Notes under the pieces: generated by a model | Database searches by the model: none | Seen by the model: the letters and a program-made list of their open reading frames with translations, nothing else | Told to the model about the DNA's origin: nothing | From: Klebsiella planticola ATCC 33531 | Lineage (GTDB): Bacteria > Pseudomonadota > Gammaproteobacteria > Enterobacterales > Enterobacteriaceae | NCBI RefSeq assembly: GCF_000735435.1 | Contig: NZ_JMPP01000003.1 | Location: 1 to 64,000, forward strand | Direction: 5' to 3' | Length of the DNA stretch: 64,000 nucleotides | In this document: in pieces, positions 36,010 to 49,832 of the stretch | Layout of the letters: each line of letters opens with the position of its first letter | How positions within the stretch are numbered: the stretch's first letter is position 1 | Translations under genes and position numbers: made by a program

Positions 36010-37762
36010 CTGTTCCCTCGCCTTGATTAATCACAAATTCACTTTTTTCGCCCGTTGCCAACGCATCCGGCTCGATGTTCATGGTGCGCAGTACGCCGCC
36101 CATGATGGCACCGAAGACCGGAGCGGAAACGGCGCCGCCGTAGTATTTACCCGCCTGCGGGTCGTTGATCACCACCACCAGCGCAAAACGCGGGTGGCTG
36201 GCGGGCGCAACGCCTGCGGTGTAAGCAATATATTTGTTGATGTAGCGGCCATCTGGCCCCACTTTCTTCGCCGTACCGGTTTTGATCGCAATGCGGTAGC
36301 CTTTAATGGCCGCCTTCACGCCGCCACCGCCGGGCAGCGCCACGCTTTCCATCATATGCACGACGGTACGAACGAGAGGTTCCGGGAACACGCGCTCACC
36401 GGGAACCGGTGGATCAACTTTGGTAATCGACAGCGGGCGATAGATGCCATAGCTGCCGATCGTGGCATAGACTCGCGCTAACTGTAACGGCGTTACCATT
36501 AGCCCGTAGCCGAAAGAAAAGGTGGCCCTCTCTATGTCAGACCACCGTTGTTTTTGAGGATATAAGCCACTGCGTTCTCCGACCAACCCCAAATTGGTCG
36601 CTTTTCCCAGCCCAAAACGTGAGTAAGTATCTACTAACGCTGAGGACGGCATCGCTAACGCCAGTTTGGAGACACCGACGTTACTCGACTTCTGTAATAC
36701 CCCGGTCAGGGTCAATTCGCTATAGCGCGCCACGTCTTTGATCTCGTGGCCGTTAATACGGTAAGGAATGGTATTCAGCACGGTATTTTCGTTCACAATG
36801 CCGCGCTGCAGCGCCGTCATCACCACCATTGGTTTGACCGTCGAACCCGGTTCAAACACGTCGGTGATTGCGCGGTTACGCATGATGTCTTTCGCCGTAC
36901 CGGAGAAATTATTCGGGTTATAGGAGGGGCTGTTCGCCATCGCCAGCACTTCGCCAGTGCTGACATCGACCAGGACCGCACTCCCCGATTCCGCTTTGTT
37001 AAACGCCACGGCATTATTCAGTTCGCGGTAAACCAACGCCTGCAGGCGTTCATCGATACTCAACGCCAGATTGTGCGCGGCCTGGCTGTCGGTAGAGGAG
37101 ATATCTTCAATAACGCGGCCATAGCGGTCTTTACGCACGATACGTTCGCCGGGTTGGCCGGTCAGCCATTTATCAAAGCTCTTCTCGACCCCTTCAATCC
37201 CCTGGCTATCCACGTTCGTGAAGCCAATGAGGTGAGCGGTAACTTCACCTGACGGGTAGTAACGGCGCGACTCTTCGCGCATGTGTATCCCTGGCAGCTT
37301 CAGCTTCTTGATGTAATCCGCCATATCAGGGTTGACCTGACGAGCCAGATAGATAAAACGCATTCTCGGGTTGGTGTTGATGCGCGATGCCAGCTGATCC
37401 AGCGGCATGTTTAACGCATCGGCCAATGCCTTCCAGCGGTTATCGAGGGTCACACCGCCGGCATCATGCAGCTCTTTCGGATCCGCCCAGATAGCCTTCA
37501 CCGGCACACTCACCGCCAGCGGGCGGCCGGAGCGGTCAGTAATCATTCCGCGGGCGGTGGAGACTTCCTGCACGCGTAAAGAACGCATATCACCCTGACG
37601 AACCAGCATGTCCGGGCTGATCACCTGTAGCCAGGCCACGCGGCCCAGCAGGAAACACAGCGCGATTAAAATACACCCGCACAGCAACGCAAAACGCCAG
37701 CTAATAAAGCTGGCCTGTTCTTCCTGACGTTTTGGTTTTAGCGTTTTCGGCGCTGCTTTCAT
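35996..37762 (-). CDS. ftsI: Septal transpeptidase FtsI (PBP3)
   Basis: Class B penicillin-binding protein crosslinking septal peptidoglycan. 588 residues from ATG at 37762 ([10 protein letters not shown]); a TTG three codons upstream is not needed. Single N-terminal membrane anchor ([19 protein letters not shown]). Active-site motifs STVK (Ser at about 307), SSN (about 359) and KTGT (about 494) are intact. Ends [11 protein letters not shown] with the processed C-terminal tail. Positions often changed in beta-lactam resistance were not assessed. Confidence 0.98.
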   Translation of the reverse strand: MKAAPKTLKPKRQEEQASFISWRFALLCGCILIALCFLLGRVAWLQVISPDMLVRQGDMRSLRVQEVSTARGMITDRSGRPLAVSVPVKAIWADPKELHDAGGVTLDNRWKALADALNMPLDQLASRINTNPRMRFIYLARQVNPDMADYIKKLKLPGIHMREESRRYYPSGEVTAHLIGFTNVDSQGIEGVEKSFDKWLTGQPGERIVRKDRYGRVIEDISSTDSQAAHNLALSIDERLQALVYRELNNAVAFNKAESGSAVLVDVSTGEVLAMANSPSYNPNNFSGTAKDIMRNRAITDVFEPGSTVKPMVVMTALQRGIVNENTVLNTIPYRINGHEIKDVARYSELTLTGVLQKSSNVGVSKLALAMPSSALVDTYSRFGLGKATNLGLVGERSGLYPQKQRWSDIERATFSFGYGLMVTPLQLARVYATIGSYGIYRPLSITKVDPPVPGERVFPEPLVRTVVHMMESVALPGGGGVKAAIKGYRIAIKTGTAKKVGPDGRYINKYIAYTAGVAPASHPRFALVVVINDPQAGKYYGGAVSAPVFGAIMGGVLRTMNIEPDALATGEKSEFVINQGEGTGGRS

Positions 37763-37777
37763 GCGTCGCAATAATCC

Positions 37778-38143
37778 TTATTTTTGTACAACGATATTTT
37801 CTTGTGATGGATCGACGTGTTGCATCTGCAACTTCTCGGTCGCGATCCGCTCAACCCGACTATGATCGCCGAGCGCGTTCTCTTCGAGGATCAGGTTTCG
37901 CCATTCAATATCCAGCGCGTCACGTTCCAGAACCAGTTGTTCACGCTGCGCGGTTAACAGACGGGTATGGTGAGCCGTCGTCACCACGGTAATCGCCGTA
38001 ATGATGATGCAAATGAACAGGCAGAGTGGCAGCTTCCCAAACCGCAGAAGATCGTCCCCGATGACGCCAGGCAAGGCATGGCGCTCGTTGCTTCCTAACG
38101 ATCCTTTAACTTTGCTTAAGGCTTCTGTCACTCTGCCGATCAT
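37778..38143 (-). CDS. ftsL: Cell division protein FtsL
   Basis: 121-residue bitopic divisome protein. A short cytoplasmic N-terminus is followed by a membrane segment ([20 protein letters not shown], about residues 35-56) and a periplasmic leucine-zipper-like coiled coil. Forms the FtsQLB complex and activates FtsWI. Start overlaps the rsmH stop by 4 bases; 15 bases separate its stop from the ftsI start. Confidence 0.97.
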   Translation of the reverse strand: MIGRVTEALSKVKGSLGSNERHALPGVIGDDLLRFGKLPLCLFICIIITAITVVTTAHHTRLLTAQREQLVLERDALDIEWRNLILEENALGDHSRVERIATEKLQMQHVDPSQENIVVQK

Positions 38144-39081
38144 GCGTTCGTCCTCTCTGCAATGCGCAGAACTGAACTACGGGCCCGTGGATTCTCTGCC
38201 ACCTCTTCTTCGCCCGGCATCAACTTGCCTAGTGCTCGCAACTCACGGCCACCCAGTTTTTTGAGCTGCTCTTCGGTCATCGGTAACCCGGCCGGAACCT
38301 GCGGACCGCGGCTTTGCTCACGCATGAAGCGCTTCACAATACGGTCTTCCAGCGAGTGGAAACTGATGATCGAAAGCCGCCCGCCCGGGGCCAGCACGCT
38401 GAGCGAGCTTTTTAGCGCCTGCTCTATCTCCTCCAGTTCACTGTTCACCCAGATGCGCACCGCCTGGAAGGTACGGGTCGCGGGATGTTTGAATTTGTCC
38501 TTCACCGGCGTCGCCGCCGTCACCACTTCCGCCAGCTCTTTCGTGCGGGTCATGGGCTCGATACGGTTACGCTCGACGATGGCGCGCGCAATACGCTTAC
38601 CGAAGCGCTCTTCGCCGAAGGTTTTAATCACCCAGGCGATATCCGCTTCGTCCGCCGTCTGAAGCCACTCGGCGGCAGACTGGCCGCGTGTGGGGTCCAT
38701 ACGCATATCCAGCGGACCATCGCGCATAAACGAGAAGCCACGCTCTGCGTCATCAAGCTGAGGTGAAGAGACACCAAGATCGAGAAGAATACCGTCGATC
38801 TTGCCAGTTAGTCCGCGCTCACTAACATAATCAGCCAGCGCAGAGAAAGGTCCATGTACGATGGAAAAGCGAGGGTCATCGATGGTCTTCGCCACGGCGA
38901 TAGCCTGCGGATCGCGATCGATAGCCAGCAAGCGTCCTTCCGCTCCCAGTTGGGAAAGGATCAGGCGCGAGTGTCCACCGCGACCAAAGGTCCCATCAAT
39001 GTAGATACCATCCGGACGAATATTCAGGCCGTTAACCGCTTCATCCAGAAGTACCGTAGTGTGTTTAAAATTTTCCATCAT
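38140..39081 (-). CDS. rsmH: 16S rRNA m4C1402 methyltransferase RsmH
   Basis: 313 residues from ATG at 39081 ([10 protein letters not shown]); the upstream extension to 39192 overlaps mraZ and is rejected. SAM-binding [15 protein letters not shown] and [12 protein letters not shown], and the C-terminal [13 protein letters not shown] are visible. Methylates N4 of C1402 in the ribosomal P site. One base separates its start from the mraZ stop. Confidence 0.98.
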   Translation of the reverse strand: MMENFKHTTVLLDEAVNGLNIRPDGIYIDGTFGRGGHSRLILSQLGAEGRLLAIDRDPQAIAVAKTIDDPRFSIVHGPFSALADYVSERGLTGKIDGILLDLGVSSPQLDDAERGFSFMRDGPLDMRMDPTRGQSAAEWLQTADEADIAWVIKTFGEERFGKRIARAIVERNRIEPMTRTKELAEVVTAATPVKDKFKHPATRTFQAVRIWVNSELEEIEQALKSSLSVLAPGGRLSIISFHSLEDRIVKRFMREQSRGPQVPAGLPMTEEQLKKLGGRELRALGKLMPGEEEVAENPRARSSVLRIAERTNA

Positions 39082-39082
39082 G

Positions 39083-39541
39083 TTATAGAGACAAATCCTG
39101 CAGACGCTCCGACAACGCGTCGGTAGACGACTGCTCAGCGTCGATATCTTCCTTGACCCGTTGATACCAGGTCGTTTCATCCCACAGTTCAAACTTATTG
39201 AACTGTCCGACCAGCATCACTTCTTTTGTCAGCCCGGCATGCTGCCGTAACACCGGCGCAATCAGGAGACGCCCGGCATTATCCATCTGACATTCGCTGG
39301 CATGACCCAAAAGCAGACGCTGGACGCGCCGCTCAACGGGATTCATGCTCGATAAACGCGACAATTTTTGCTCGATGATTTCCCATTCAGGCAAGGGGTA
39401 AAGCAGCAGGCACGGGTGATGAATGTCAATGGTACAAACCAGTTGACCGGAAGCGTCTTCGATCAGCCCGTCGCGGTAACGCGTCGGTACGGCCAGACGG
39501 CCTTTGCTGTCGAGATTGACTAACGTTGCCCCACGGAACAT
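39083..39541 (-). CDS. mraZ: Transcriptional regulator MraZ
   Basis: 152-residue AbrB-like DNA-binding protein with two MraZ repeats ([16 protein letters not shown] and [16 protein letters not shown]). First gene of the dcw cluster and repressor of its own promoter. ATG at 39541; the longer frame from 39577 crosses the MraZ boxes and is rejected. Confidence 0.97.
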   Translation of the reverse strand: MFRGATLVNLDSKGRLAVPTRYRDGLIEDASGQLVCTIDIHHPCLLLYPLPEWEIIEQKLSRLSSMNPVERRVQRLLLGHASECQMDNAGRLLIAPVLRQHAGLTKEVMLVGQFNKFELWDETTWYQRVKEDIDAEQSSTDALSERLQDLSL

Positions 39542-39559
39542 GCCAGCCTCACCCCTTTT

Positions 39560-39584
39560 CGCCACTTTAACCCACAAATTCCCA
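39560..39584 (-). promoter_or_regulatory. MraZ boxes (three direct repeats)
   Basis: On the minus strand TGGGA (39580-39584), TGGGT (39570-39574) and TGGCG (39560-39564) repeat with exact 10-bp spacing. They match the established TGGGN-5nt operator of MraZ; the third copy is degenerate. Confidence 0.85.
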
Positions 39585-39592
39585 CCAGAAGG

Positions 39593-39622
39593 AGTTTACG
39601 GAGCGGAGGAAAAGCTTGTCAA
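39593..39622 (-). promoter_or_regulatory. dcw promoter Pmra
   Basis: On the minus strand -35 TTGACA (39617-39622) and -10 TAAACT (39593-39598), 18-bp spacer, directly upstream of the MraZ boxes. Confidence 0.8.
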
Positions 39623-40201
39623 GCCAGCACGAATACCAACGAAGCTCAAAAACCCATTATTTGCAGCCGATATTAGGCCTGATGAAATAATCATCAACAA
39701 ACGAGGCAAATTAACGCTATGAATACGTGTAAGAAAACAACCAACAAATTCGTAACAGTTAAAAGCAACAAAATATCTTCGGTGGGAAAATATAAAGTGT
39801 CAGTTTGCGACGCGAGCGGCATTTTAGGCGATTATGATGTCCGTTAACAGTGCCTGTTATCGTCAGAGAAGCACTCTTGTCGCGGGGTGCAGGGAGATGG
39901 CCGGGTGATGAGCCGTAAAATGAGTGTTAATTCAGCGATTAACTTAATGAATGTAACAAAATAATACAAATAAAGACTGATTTAACTTTTTTTATAGCTA
40001 ACGGGCGCCGGAAAGCGGCGACTCCAGAATAAAACAAAATAATGCGTAAAGAAGTTTAGGGATTTGTCTGAAAGCGATTCAAATTTACTTTTTTATGGTA
40101 ATTTGTACGGATTATCGCCAGACGACTTTCGTCTGGCGAGTCGTGCCACTCTTTTCCGGCTTTTTAACACACGCCGATGCGGCGATCGAAAGCCTGGCGC
40201 A
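39623..40201. other. mraZ-cra intergenic region
   Basis: About 580 bp upstream of Pmra and downstream of cra, AT-rich (for example 39921-40010). No gene is supported; small open frames at 39504-39722 and 40064-40255 lack RBS or similarity. A hairpin at 40115-40139 (TCGCCAGAC / GTCTGGCGA) follows cra and may be its terminator. Confidence 0.6.
40115..40139 (-). terminator. Hairpin downstream of cra
   Basis: Perfect stem TCGCCAGAC (40115-40123) / GTCTGGCGA (40131-40139), 62 bases after the cra stop on the minus strand. The following sequence is ATAATCC, so the U tract is poor. Confidence 0.5.
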
Positions 40202-41206
40202 TCAGCGACGGTTCAAACTTCCCCGGCGATACAAATTACGACGGATACGGCTTAACCCCGGTTTTGGCTTACGCGGCTCATCAAGGCTGGCGAGGACAAT
40301 TTCCAGCACGCGTTCCGCCACATCGCGGTGGCGCTGGGCCACGGCCAGTACCGGACACTGCAGGAAATCGAGCAGCTCATTGTCGCCGAAGGTCGCAATA
40401 GCCAGTTCGGACGGCAGCTTCCCTTCCCGACGCAGCGTCACATCCATCACCCCCTGCAACAGCGGAAATGAGGTTGTGAACAGCGCCTGCGGCATTGGAT
40501 GCGTTTCCAGCCATTTCTCAAACAGCTGCCCTGCCGCTTCGCGTTCAAAGCTGTTGGCGTACAGATACTGCACTTCACGCGGATCATCATGCCACGCGGT
40601 ACGGAAGCCCTGTTCACGCAGGAAACTGACCGACAGCTCCGGTAGCGCGCCAAGATACAGGACGTTTTCCCCCGGGAATTTGCGCAGTTCGGCGGCCAGC
40701 ATTTCGGCATCATCCTGATCGGCGCCAACAACGCTGGTGAAGTGCTCGCGATCGAGCGCGCGATCCAGGGCGACAATCGGGAAAGGATCGTTGGCCCAGC
40801 GCTGATAGAACGGGTGCTCAGGAGGTAATGACGTCGAGACGATAATGGCATCCACCTGGCGCTGTAGCAGATGCTCAATGCAGCGCATCTCGTTGTCAGG
40901 CTGATCTTCCGAACAGGCGATCAGCAGCTGATAGCCGCGCTGGCGCGCCTGACGCTCAAGATAGTTAGCAATACGGGTATAGCTGGTATTTTCCAGATCG
41001 GGAATCACCAGACCAATAGAACGCGTGCGTCCTGCACGCAAGCCAGCAGCGACCGCATTCGGATGGTAGTTGTGCTCACGAACGACGGCCATCACCTTTT
41101 CGACCGTTTTGTCGCTGACGCGGTACTGTTTCGCTTTACCGTTAATCACATAGCTAGCGGTGGTACGCGAGACACCGGCCAGCCGGGCGATTTCATCCAG
41201 TTTCAC
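40202..41206 (-). CDS. cra: Catabolite repressor/activator Cra (FruR)
   Basis: LacI-family regulator of central carbon flow, inactivated by fructose phosphates. 334 residues from GTG at 41206, the E. coli length and start type; the ATG at 41323 is too far upstream. The helix-turn-helix is at the very N-terminus ([19 protein letters not shown]), followed by the hinge region and the periplasmic-binding-like effector domain with [16 protein letters not shown] and [12 protein letters not shown]. Between the dcw cluster and ilvIH. Confidence 0.97.
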   Translation of the reverse strand: MKLDEIARLAGVSRTTASYVINGKAKQYRVSDKTVEKVMAVVREHNYHPNAVAAGLRAGRTRSIGLVIPDLENTSYTRIANYLERQARQRGYQLLIACSEDQPDNEMRCIEHLLQRQVDAIIVSTSLPPEHPFYQRWANDPFPIVALDRALDREHFTSVVGADQDDAEMLAAELRKFPGENVLYLGALPELSVSFLREQGFRTAWHDDPREVQYLYANSFEREAAGQLFEKWLETHPMPQALFTTSFPLLQGVMDVTLRREGKLPSELAIATFGDNELLDFLQCPVLAVAQRHRDVAERVLEIVLASLDEPRKPKPGLSRIRRNLYRRGSLNRR

Positions 41207-41334
41207 AATTGCCCCTTGGGTAATGAGTACAGAACATAACCTTTCTTCAGCTATGGATTCATTTTCATAACATCTAAACGCAGAATAGTTAGCGCAGCAA
41301 CCGGTTTTGTCTACAGTTCCCACCGATTTCGCAA

Positions 41335-41368
41335 AAAAATAACCCGACAGATTGTGTCGGGCTATTTT
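41335..41368. terminator. ilvIH terminator (bidirectional-looking)
   Basis: CCCGACA ... TGTCGGG stem flanked by A-rich and T-rich runs (AAAAAAATAACCCGACAG at the left, TATTTTTA at the right). It lies just past the ilvH stop; on the minus strand the stem is followed by TTATTTTTTT. Confidence 0.8.
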
Positions 41369-41386
41369 TACGTCAGTTTCAGGGAC

Positions 41387-41878
41387 TCAGCGCATGATTT
41401 TATCGCCGCGCGAGAGTCCTACCACACCGGAGCGTGCCACTTCGACAATCCGCGCAACGTCGCGTAACGAAGCAATAAAGGCGTCCAGTTTATCGCTGGT
41501 CCCGACCAGCTGGACGGTATACAGTGACGGCGTGACATCGATGATTTGCCCGCGGAAAATCTCCGTATTGCGCTTCACCTCTTCACGGCCAAAACCGCTC
41601 GCCTGGACTTTCACCAGCATGATTTCACGCTCAACGTGCGAATTCTGCCCCAGCTCGCTGACACGCAGGACATCCACCAGCTTGTGCAGCTGTTTTTCAA
41701 TTTGCTCGATCGCTTTCTCATCGCCAACGGTCTGGATAGTCATTCTCGAAAGCGTCGGATCGTCGGTGGGGGCCACCGTCAGGCTTTCAATGTTATACCC
41801 GCGCTGGGCGAAAAGGCCGATGACGCGTGATAAGGCGCCTGATTCGTTTTCCAGTAATACAGATAATATCCGGCGCAT
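41387..41878 (-). CDS. ilvH: Acetolactate synthase III small subunit
   Basis: 163-residue regulatory subunit of AHAS III conferring valine feedback inhibition. N-terminal ACT domain [23 protein letters not shown], with [12 protein letters not shown]; the C-terminal domain follows. ATG at 41878 is chosen over a frame from 41908 that overlaps ilvI. The ilvI stop is 2 bases upstream, giving coupled translation. Confidence 0.98.
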   Translation of the reverse strand: MRRILSVLLENESGALSRVIGLFAQRGYNIESLTVAPTDDPTLSRMTIQTVGDEKAIEQIEKQLHKLVDVLRVSELGQNSHVEREIMLVKVQASGFGREEVKRNTEIFRGQIIDVTPSLYTVQLVGTSDKLDAFIASLRDVARIVEVARSGVVGLSRGDKIMR

Positions 41879-41880
41879 AA

Positions 41881-43605
41881 TCAGGTTCTCTCCGTTTTGC
41901 TCAACCACATCTCATCCATGCCGCCGCCGCGGATCTGCATGGGATACACATGCTCGCTGCCGTCCACCGTCACATCAACGAACACCAGACGATGATTACG
42001 CACCTGTTCCAGCGCTTCGGCCAGCTTAGACTCCAGCTCCTGCGGTTCGCTGATGCGAATCCCTACGTGCCCATAGGCTTCCGCAAGCCGGACGAAATCT
42101 GGTAGCGACTCCATATAAGATTGTGAATGGCGACCGGAATAGATCATATCCTGCCACTGCTTCACCATCCCGAGGTAGCGGTTGTTCAGATTCAACACCA
42201 GCACCGGCAGCTCATACTGCAGCGCAGTGGAAAGCTCCTGAATATTCATCTGGATACTGCCATCGCCGGTCACGCAAACGACCGTTTCTTCCGGCAAGGC
42301 CATCTTCACGCCGAGAGCAGCAGGCAAACCGAAGCCCATCGTGCCGAGACCACCTGAGTTAATCCAACGTCTTGGCTTGTCGAAAGGATAGTAAAGGGCG
42401 GCAAACATCTGGTGCTGACCCACATCGGAGGTGACGTAGGCATCGCCGTTGGTCAGGCGCCAGATAGTCTCGATGACGGCCTGCGGTTTGATCTTGCCGC
42501 TTTGCGTATCGTATTGCAGGCAGTGGCGCGCGCGCCACTGCTCGATCTGTTGCCACCAGTCGCGGATCTCATCCAGCGGCTGCTGCGCTTCTTCCTGCTC
42601 CAGCAGTTCAAGCATTTGATCCAGTACCTGACGCGCATCGCCGACGATCGGCACATCCGCCGGCACCGTTTTCGAAATAGAGGTCGGATCGATATCGATA
42701 TGCAGCACCGTCGCATTCGGGCAGTACTTCGCCAGATTGTTGGTTGTGCGATCGTCAAAACGCACGCCGACGGCAAAGATGACATCGGAGTGATGCATCG
42801 TCATGTTGGCTTCATACGTCCCATGCATCCCCAGCATACCTAACGCCTGGGAATGGGTGGCCGGAAACGCACCGAGCCCCATCAGCGATGACGCAACCGG
42901 CAGATTCAGTTTTTCTACCAGGGTGCGCAGCTGTTCTTCACATCCAGCGTTAATCGCCCCGCCGCCGACGTAGACCACCGGATGTTTTGCCGCTACCAGC
43001 GTCTGCAGAGCGCGTTTAATTTGCCCTTTATGACCACTGGTCGTCGGATTGTAAGAACGCATGCTGACGGTATCCGGCCACGCGTACGGCAACTTGTTCG
43101 CCGGATTAAGGATATCTTTTGGTAAATCAACAACCACCGGACCCGGACGCCCGCTGGCAGCCAGCCAGAACGCTTTTTTCAGCACGCCGGGAATATCTTC
43201 CGTCTGCTTGACCAGAAAACTGTGTTTCACCACCGGCCGGGAGATACCGACCATATCGCACTCCTGGAAGGCGTCATAACCAATCAGGGAAGTCGCGACC
43301 TGCCCGGAGAGAATCACCAGCGGAACAGAATCCATGTATGCCGTTGCAATACCGGTAATGGCATTGGTCGCGCCCGGACCCGAAGTCACCAGCACAACCC
43401 CTACTTCCCCGGTCGCTCGGGCAAGGCCGTCCGCCATATGCACCGCCGCCTGCTCGTGGCGCACCAGAATATGGTCGATACCCCCCAGGGTATGTAATGC
43501 ATCATAGATATCGAGGACCGCGCCTCCGGGGTAACCGAATACTTGCTTGACGCCCTGATCGACAAGCGATTGGACGACCATCTCGGCTCCTGACAACATC
43601 TCCAT
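41881..43605 (-). CDS. ilvI: Acetolactate synthase III large subunit
   Basis: 574-residue ThDP enzyme of branched-chain amino acid synthesis. N-terminal [15 protein letters not shown] and the glutamate that activates ThDP in [14 protein letters not shown] (about residue 49). The C-terminal ThDP motif is GDGSIQMN ... [12 protein letters not shown]. Forms the heterotetramer with IlvH. In E. coli it is activated by Lrp and LeuO; leuO lies immediately upstream here. Confidence 0.98.
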   Translation of the reverse strand: MEMLSGAEMVVQSLVDQGVKQVFGYPGGAVLDIYDALHTLGGIDHILVRHEQAAVHMADGLARATGEVGVVLVTSGPGATNAITGIATAYMDSVPLVILSGQVATSLIGYDAFQECDMVGISRPVVKHSFLVKQTEDIPGVLKKAFWLAASGRPGPVVVDLPKDILNPANKLPYAWPDTVSMRSYNPTTSGHKGQIKRALQTLVAAKHPVVYVGGGAINAGCEEQLRTLVEKLNLPVASSLMGLGAFPATHSQALGMLGMHGTYEANMTMHHSDVIFAVGVRFDDRTTNNLAKYCPNATVLHIDIDPTSISKTVPADVPIVGDARQVLDQMLELLEQEEAQQPLDEIRDWWQQIEQWRARHCLQYDTQSGKIKPQAVIETIWRLTNGDAYVTSDVGQHQMFAALYYPFDKPRRWINSGGLGTMGFGLPAALGVKMALPEETVVCVTGDGSIQMNIQELSTALQYELPVLVLNLNNRYLGMVKQWQDMIYSGRHSQSYMESLPDFVRLAEAYGHVGIRISEPQELESKLAEALEQVRNHRLVFVDVTVDGSEHVYPMQIRGGGMDEMWLSKTERT

Positions 43606-43962
43606 GGTTTGCCTCCAGGCTTATTGTTTCTAACGACAGCAGAATTCAATTTCCGCGCGTTCGCACAATGCCAGGAATCGGCTCCTGGCCATTGAGGTGA
43701 ATGGACTGCGTGCTCTTACCATAACTGCTCGCCAACGGGCAGGCAATTAGCGACCTCAGGCGTATGTGAGCCACCAAAAGAATAAAAGATAAGAATTTGA
43801 TATGAAACGTGGTTGAAAGCTTCATAAATAAGATGCGAGCGCTGAAATTACTCGGACAAATTGTCTGATGACAGAAATTCATCCATTTTTCACTTGCTGC
43901 ACGCGCAGGCGGAGAGCGGCAAACAGGATAAAATTCTATATTTTGTGGTTTTGATCACATAA
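43606..43962. other. ilvI upstream region
   Basis: About 360 bp upstream of ilvI, ending at the leuO terminator. It is expected to hold the ilvIH promoter and Lrp/LeuO sites, which I cannot assign base by base. A hairpin at 43667-43693 (AATGCCAGGA / TCCTGGcCATT) lies in the probable leader. Confidence 0.6.
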
Positions 43963-43984
43963 AGCGAGAGCGACCGCTCCCGCT
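43963..43984 (-). terminator. leuO terminator
   Basis: AGCGAGAGCG (43963-43972) pairs with CGCTCCCGCT (43975-43984) with one mismatch. It lies 15 bases after the leuO stop, followed on the minus strand by TTTATG. Confidence 0.65.
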
Positions 43985-43999
43985 CAGGCACAGCTATAT

Positions 44000-44965
44000 T
44001 TAGCGCTGGCAAATTCGCACCAGCAGATCTTGCATCCACTGATGACCTTTATCTCTTCCGGCAGCCTCATGCCAGGAAAGAAAACAGGTACGGTTATTCA
44101 CTTTTAGCGATAGTGGCAATAATTGCAGGTTCAGCTTTTCTGCATACTCACTCGCCAGCCAGCGCGGGGCAATGGCCACCATATGGGTTTGTGATACCAC
44201 ATTAAGTACGCTGACCATCGCATTCCCTTGATACGCAATTTGCGTCTGCTTATTGACAGAGCTGTACCAGGGCAGGCTAAACGAAGCATAGCGATCCAAA
44301 GCCACAACCGCATGTTCTTCGCGATAAATATCTGCTTCCGTTACCGGTCCGGAAATACGCGGGTGTTTACAGCTGGCGACTAATATCATTTCATCTTTAA
44401 ACAACGGCACACAGGCAAACTCGGGGCGGCGAAACTCCTCATAGCCAACCACAAACTCTATTTCCTGATAACGTAATTGATGTTCGGTGTTTTGATTAAG
44501 TGATGCTTTAAAAATTAAATGAATATTCGGTGCAACTTCGTTAACTTTGTTAAATATAACCGAAGTAAGATAGTTATCTAACGGGCTACAAATGCATAGA
44601 TTAAAAATGCGCTCGCTGCTTATCGGTTCAAAATCGGACCCCGGTAACTCATTTTGCACCAGCTGCAGCGCCTGGCGTATTGAGCCAAATAGCTGAAATG
44701 CACGCGCCGTCGGCTGGATCCCCCGCCCATAACGCACGAACAGCTCATCGTTAAACATCACTTTCAATCGTGCTACGGCATTGCTCACCGCGGGCTGAGA
44801 CATCCCCAGCGAATGCGCCGCCCGCGTAATATTTTGTTCCTGCATTACCGCATCAAAAACGGTAAGCAGATTAAGATCGACCGTTCTAAGCTGAGGTTTG
44901 GTGACCTCCTCACCGGAGGGGAGTGTCCTCTCAGAGTTTTCAATTATCATATCCAGCTCCACCAT
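44000..44965 (-). CDS. leuO: LysR-type regulator LeuO
   Basis: Global LysR-family regulator and H-NS antagonist, activating leu and other loci. The N-terminal helix-turn-helix is [20 protein letters not shown] ... [13 protein letters not shown], followed by the effector domain. From ATG at 44965 (AAGGGA RBS) it has 321 residues, against 314 for E. coli. A second good start at 44950 (MIIENSERT, preceded by GGAG) would give 316. The extreme N-terminus is unlike E. coli. Divergent from the leu operon. Confidence 0.94.
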   Translation of the reverse strand: MVELDMIIENSERTLPSGEEVTKPQLRTVDLNLLTVFDAVMQEQNITRAAHSLGMSQPAVSNAVARLKVMFNDELFVRYGRGIQPTARAFQLFGSIRQALQLVQNELPGSDFEPISSERIFNLCICSPLDNYLTSVIFNKVNEVAPNIHLIFKASLNQNTEHQLRYQEIEFVVGYEEFRRPEFACVPLFKDEMILVASCKHPRISGPVTEADIYREEHAVVALDRYASFSLPWYSSVNKQTQIAYQGNAMVSVLNVVSQTHMVAIAPRWLASEYAEKLNLQLLPLSLKVNNRTCFLSWHEAAGRDKGHQWMQDLLVRICQR

Positions 44966-45509
44966 CACGTTTAATTCCCTTTTAAAAATGCGGCAATCAA
45001 TAGAGGAAATATCATTTACCATACATATGTCATTTACAAAAGAGCAGGCGCGCATTTTAGGAATTTATCAAAATTATAAGTGAAGCCAGATCCGCTAAAT
45101 TATCGGGAAAATTCCTAACTCACTTAAACCCTATCCGTTACTTGATAATGTAAAGTGTACTCATAATTAGAAAAAACAAACAACACCCACCGCAATTAAC
45201 TTTAATTTAAGTATGATTAACACATTATTTCGCCGTCTGTTTTAAATGAATACTCTGTTATCATTGATGATTCACATGCTCTCAAGACAAAATGTTCATA
45301 AAATCAATAAATCTGGCGACTTCATTTCGATATACACTCCCACTTATTCACGTTTTTCCCCTCCCGGATGAAACAGAATAGCGGTGGCCCGTTTACTTTC
45401 ATTCCTGACAACTTCACCTCCTGATACTATCGTCGGCAAAAATGCGCGATCGCCAGCACAATTAGCTAATACCTCCCGACAGCAAACAGATGTTTTTCTT
45501 TATCAGGGG
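44966..45509. other. leuO-leuL divergent intergenic region
   Basis: About 545 bp of AT-rich sequence between leuO and the leu promoter. It resembles the H-NS/LeuO-controlled region of E. coli, but no specific operator could be placed. No ORF with an RBS is seen. Confidence 0.6.
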
Positions 45510-45538
45510 TTGACATCAAAACGCGTATCCAGTAACTC
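45510..45538 (+). promoter_or_regulatory. leu operon promoter
   Basis: -35 TTGACA (45510-45515), 17-bp spacer, -10 TAACTC (45533-45538), upstream of leuL. Confidence 0.8.
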
Positions 45539-45573
45539 TAAAAGCATATCGATTTCATCTGGAGCATGACGCA

Positions 45574-45660
45574 ATGATTCGCACCACTCGTTTCACCGGC
45601 CTACTACTACTAAACGCATCCACTATGCGCGGTAGGCTGTTGGGCGACGTTCAGCGTTAA
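45574..45660 (+). CDS. leuL: leu operon leader peptide
   Basis: 28-codon leader peptide that senses charged leucyl-tRNA. It starts MIRTTRFTG, then four consecutive CTA leucine codons, then NASTMRG and a further LL, ending GDVQR. The rare CTA codons make it a sensitive leucine gauge. RBS GGAG lies 10 bases upstream. The attenuator follows at 45684. Confidence 0.92.
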   Translation: MIRTTRFTGLLLLNASTMRGRLLGDVQR

Positions 45661-45683
45661 GTCATCTTCCAGCAAGACTATAA

Positions 45684-45710
45684 AACCCGCGCCATTGCGC
45701 GGGTTTTTTT
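45684..45710 (+). terminator. leu attenuator
   Basis: AACCCGCGC (45684-45692) pairs with GCGCGGGTT and is followed by TTTTTTT, about 24 bases after leuL. This is the classic leucine-controlled attenuator. Confidence 0.9.
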
Positions 45711-45756
45711 ATGCTCGTCAGCAAGGCGCCCAGGACACCGATTAAGGATCTAAACC

Positions 45757-48419
<2,663 letters not shown>

Positions 48420-48421
48420 TC

Positions 48422-49822
48422 ATGGCGAAGACCTTATACGAAAAGTTGTTTGATGCGCATGTCGTTTATGAGGCGCAAAACGAAACCCCGCTGCTGTATA
48501 TCGATCGTCATCTGGTGCATGAAGTGACCTCACCACAGGCCTTTGACGGCCTGCGCGCGCACAACCGTCAGGTTCGTCAGCCGGGGAAAACCTTCGCTAC
48601 CATGGACCATAACGTTTCCACTCAGACGAAAGATATCAACGCGTCCGGTGAAATGGCGCGCATTCAGATGCAGGAGCTGATCAAAAACTGCAAAGAGTTC
48701 GGCGTTGAGCTGTACGATCTGAACCACCCGTATCAGGGTATCGTCCACGTGATGGGGCCGGAACAGGGCGTCACCCTGCCGGGGATGACCATCGTCTGCG
48801 GCGATTCCCACACCGCCACTCACGGCGCGTTTGGCGCGCTGGCTTTCGGTATCGGCACCTCTGAAGTTGAGCACGTCCTGGCGACTCAGACCCTGAAGCA
48901 GGGCCGTGCCAAAACCATGAAGATTGAAGTTAATGGCAAAGCGGCGCCGGGCATCACCGCCAAAGATATCGTGCTGGCCATCATTGGCAAAACCGGTAGC
49001 GCCGGCGGCACCGGCCACGTGGTGGAGTTCTGCGGTGAAGCCATTCGCGATCTGAGCATGGAAGGTCGTATGACGCTGTGCAATATGGCCATCGAAATGG
49101 GTGCGAAAGCCGGTCTGGTCGCGCCGGATGAAACCACGTTTAACTATGTGAAGGGTCGTTTGCATGCGCCAAAAGGCCAGGACTTCGACGCTGCCGTTGA
49201 ATACTGGAAAACCCTGAAAACCGACGCTGACGCCACCTTTGATACCGTCGTGACCCTGCAGGCTGAAGAGATTGCCCCGCAGGTTACCTGGGGCACCAAC
49301 CCCGGCCAGGTCATCTCCGTCACCGAGATGATTCCCGACCCGGCCTCTTTTGCCGATCCGGTCGAGCGGGCGAGCGCGGAAAAAGCGCTGGCCTATATGG
49401 GCCTGAAGCCGGGTATCCCGTTAACCGACGTAGCGATCGATAAAGTGTTCATCGGCTCCTGTACCAACTCGCGTATTGAAGATTTGCGTGCCGCGGCCGA
49501 AGTCGCTAAAGGCCGTAAGGTCGCGCCGGGCGTACAGGCATTAGTGGTCCCGGGTTCTGGCCCGGTGAAAGCTCAGGCGGAAGCCGAAGGACTGGATAAG
49601 ATCTTTATCGAAGCCGGTTTTGAATGGCGCCTGCCGGGCTGCTCCATGTGCCTGGCCATGAACAACGATCGCCTGAATCCCGGCGAGCGCTGCGCATCAA
49701 CCAGCAACCGTAACTTTGAAGGCCGTCAGGGCCGCGGCGGACGTACCCACTTAGTCAGCCCGGCTATGGCCGCAGCGGCAGCCGTGACCGGCCATTTCGC
49801 CGATATCCGCGACATCAAATAA
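48422..49822 (+). CDS. leuC: Isopropylmalate isomerase large subunit
   Basis: 466-residue aconitase-like subunit carrying a 4Fe-4S cluster. The Cys ligands are visible in [11 protein letters not shown] (about 347) and [13 protein letters not shown] (about 407-410). [19 protein letters not shown] is also conserved. Interconverts 2- and 3-isopropylmalate with LeuD. Confidence 0.98.
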   Translation: MAKTLYEKLFDAHVVYEAQNETPLLYIDRHLVHEVTSPQAFDGLRAHNRQVRQPGKTFATMDHNVSTQTKDINASGEMARIQMQELIKNCKEFGVELYDLNHPYQGIVHVMGPEQGVTLPGMTIVCGDSHTATHGAFGALAFGIGTSEVEHVLATQTLKQGRAKTMKIEVNGKAAPGITAKDIVLAIIGKTGSAGGTGHVVEFCGEAIRDLSMEGRMTLCNMAIEMGAKAGLVAPDETTFNYVKGRLHAPKGQDFDAAVEYWKTLKTDADATFDTVVTLQAEEIAPQVTWGTNPGQVISVTEMIPDPASFADPVERASAEKALAYMGLKPGIPLTDVAIDKVFIGSCTNSRIEDLRAAAEVAKGRKVAPGVQALVVPGSGPVKAQAEAEGLDKIFIEAGFEWRLPGCSMCLAMNNDRLNPGERCASTSNRNFEGRQGRGGRTHLVSPAMAAAAAVTGHFADIRDIK

Positions 49823-49832
49823 GGAGACCATC

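Noticed and set aside
39700-40110. Possible small RNA in the mraZ-cra spacer
   Set aside because: AT-rich with no clear promoter-terminator pair.
39083-41323. Longer in-frame starts for mraZ, rsmH and cra
   Set aside because: They cross operators or neighbouring genes and exceed family length.
45562-45585. ATG at 45565 overlapping leuL
   Set aside because: Reads only a few codons before a stop; the in-frame start with the leucine codons is at 45574.
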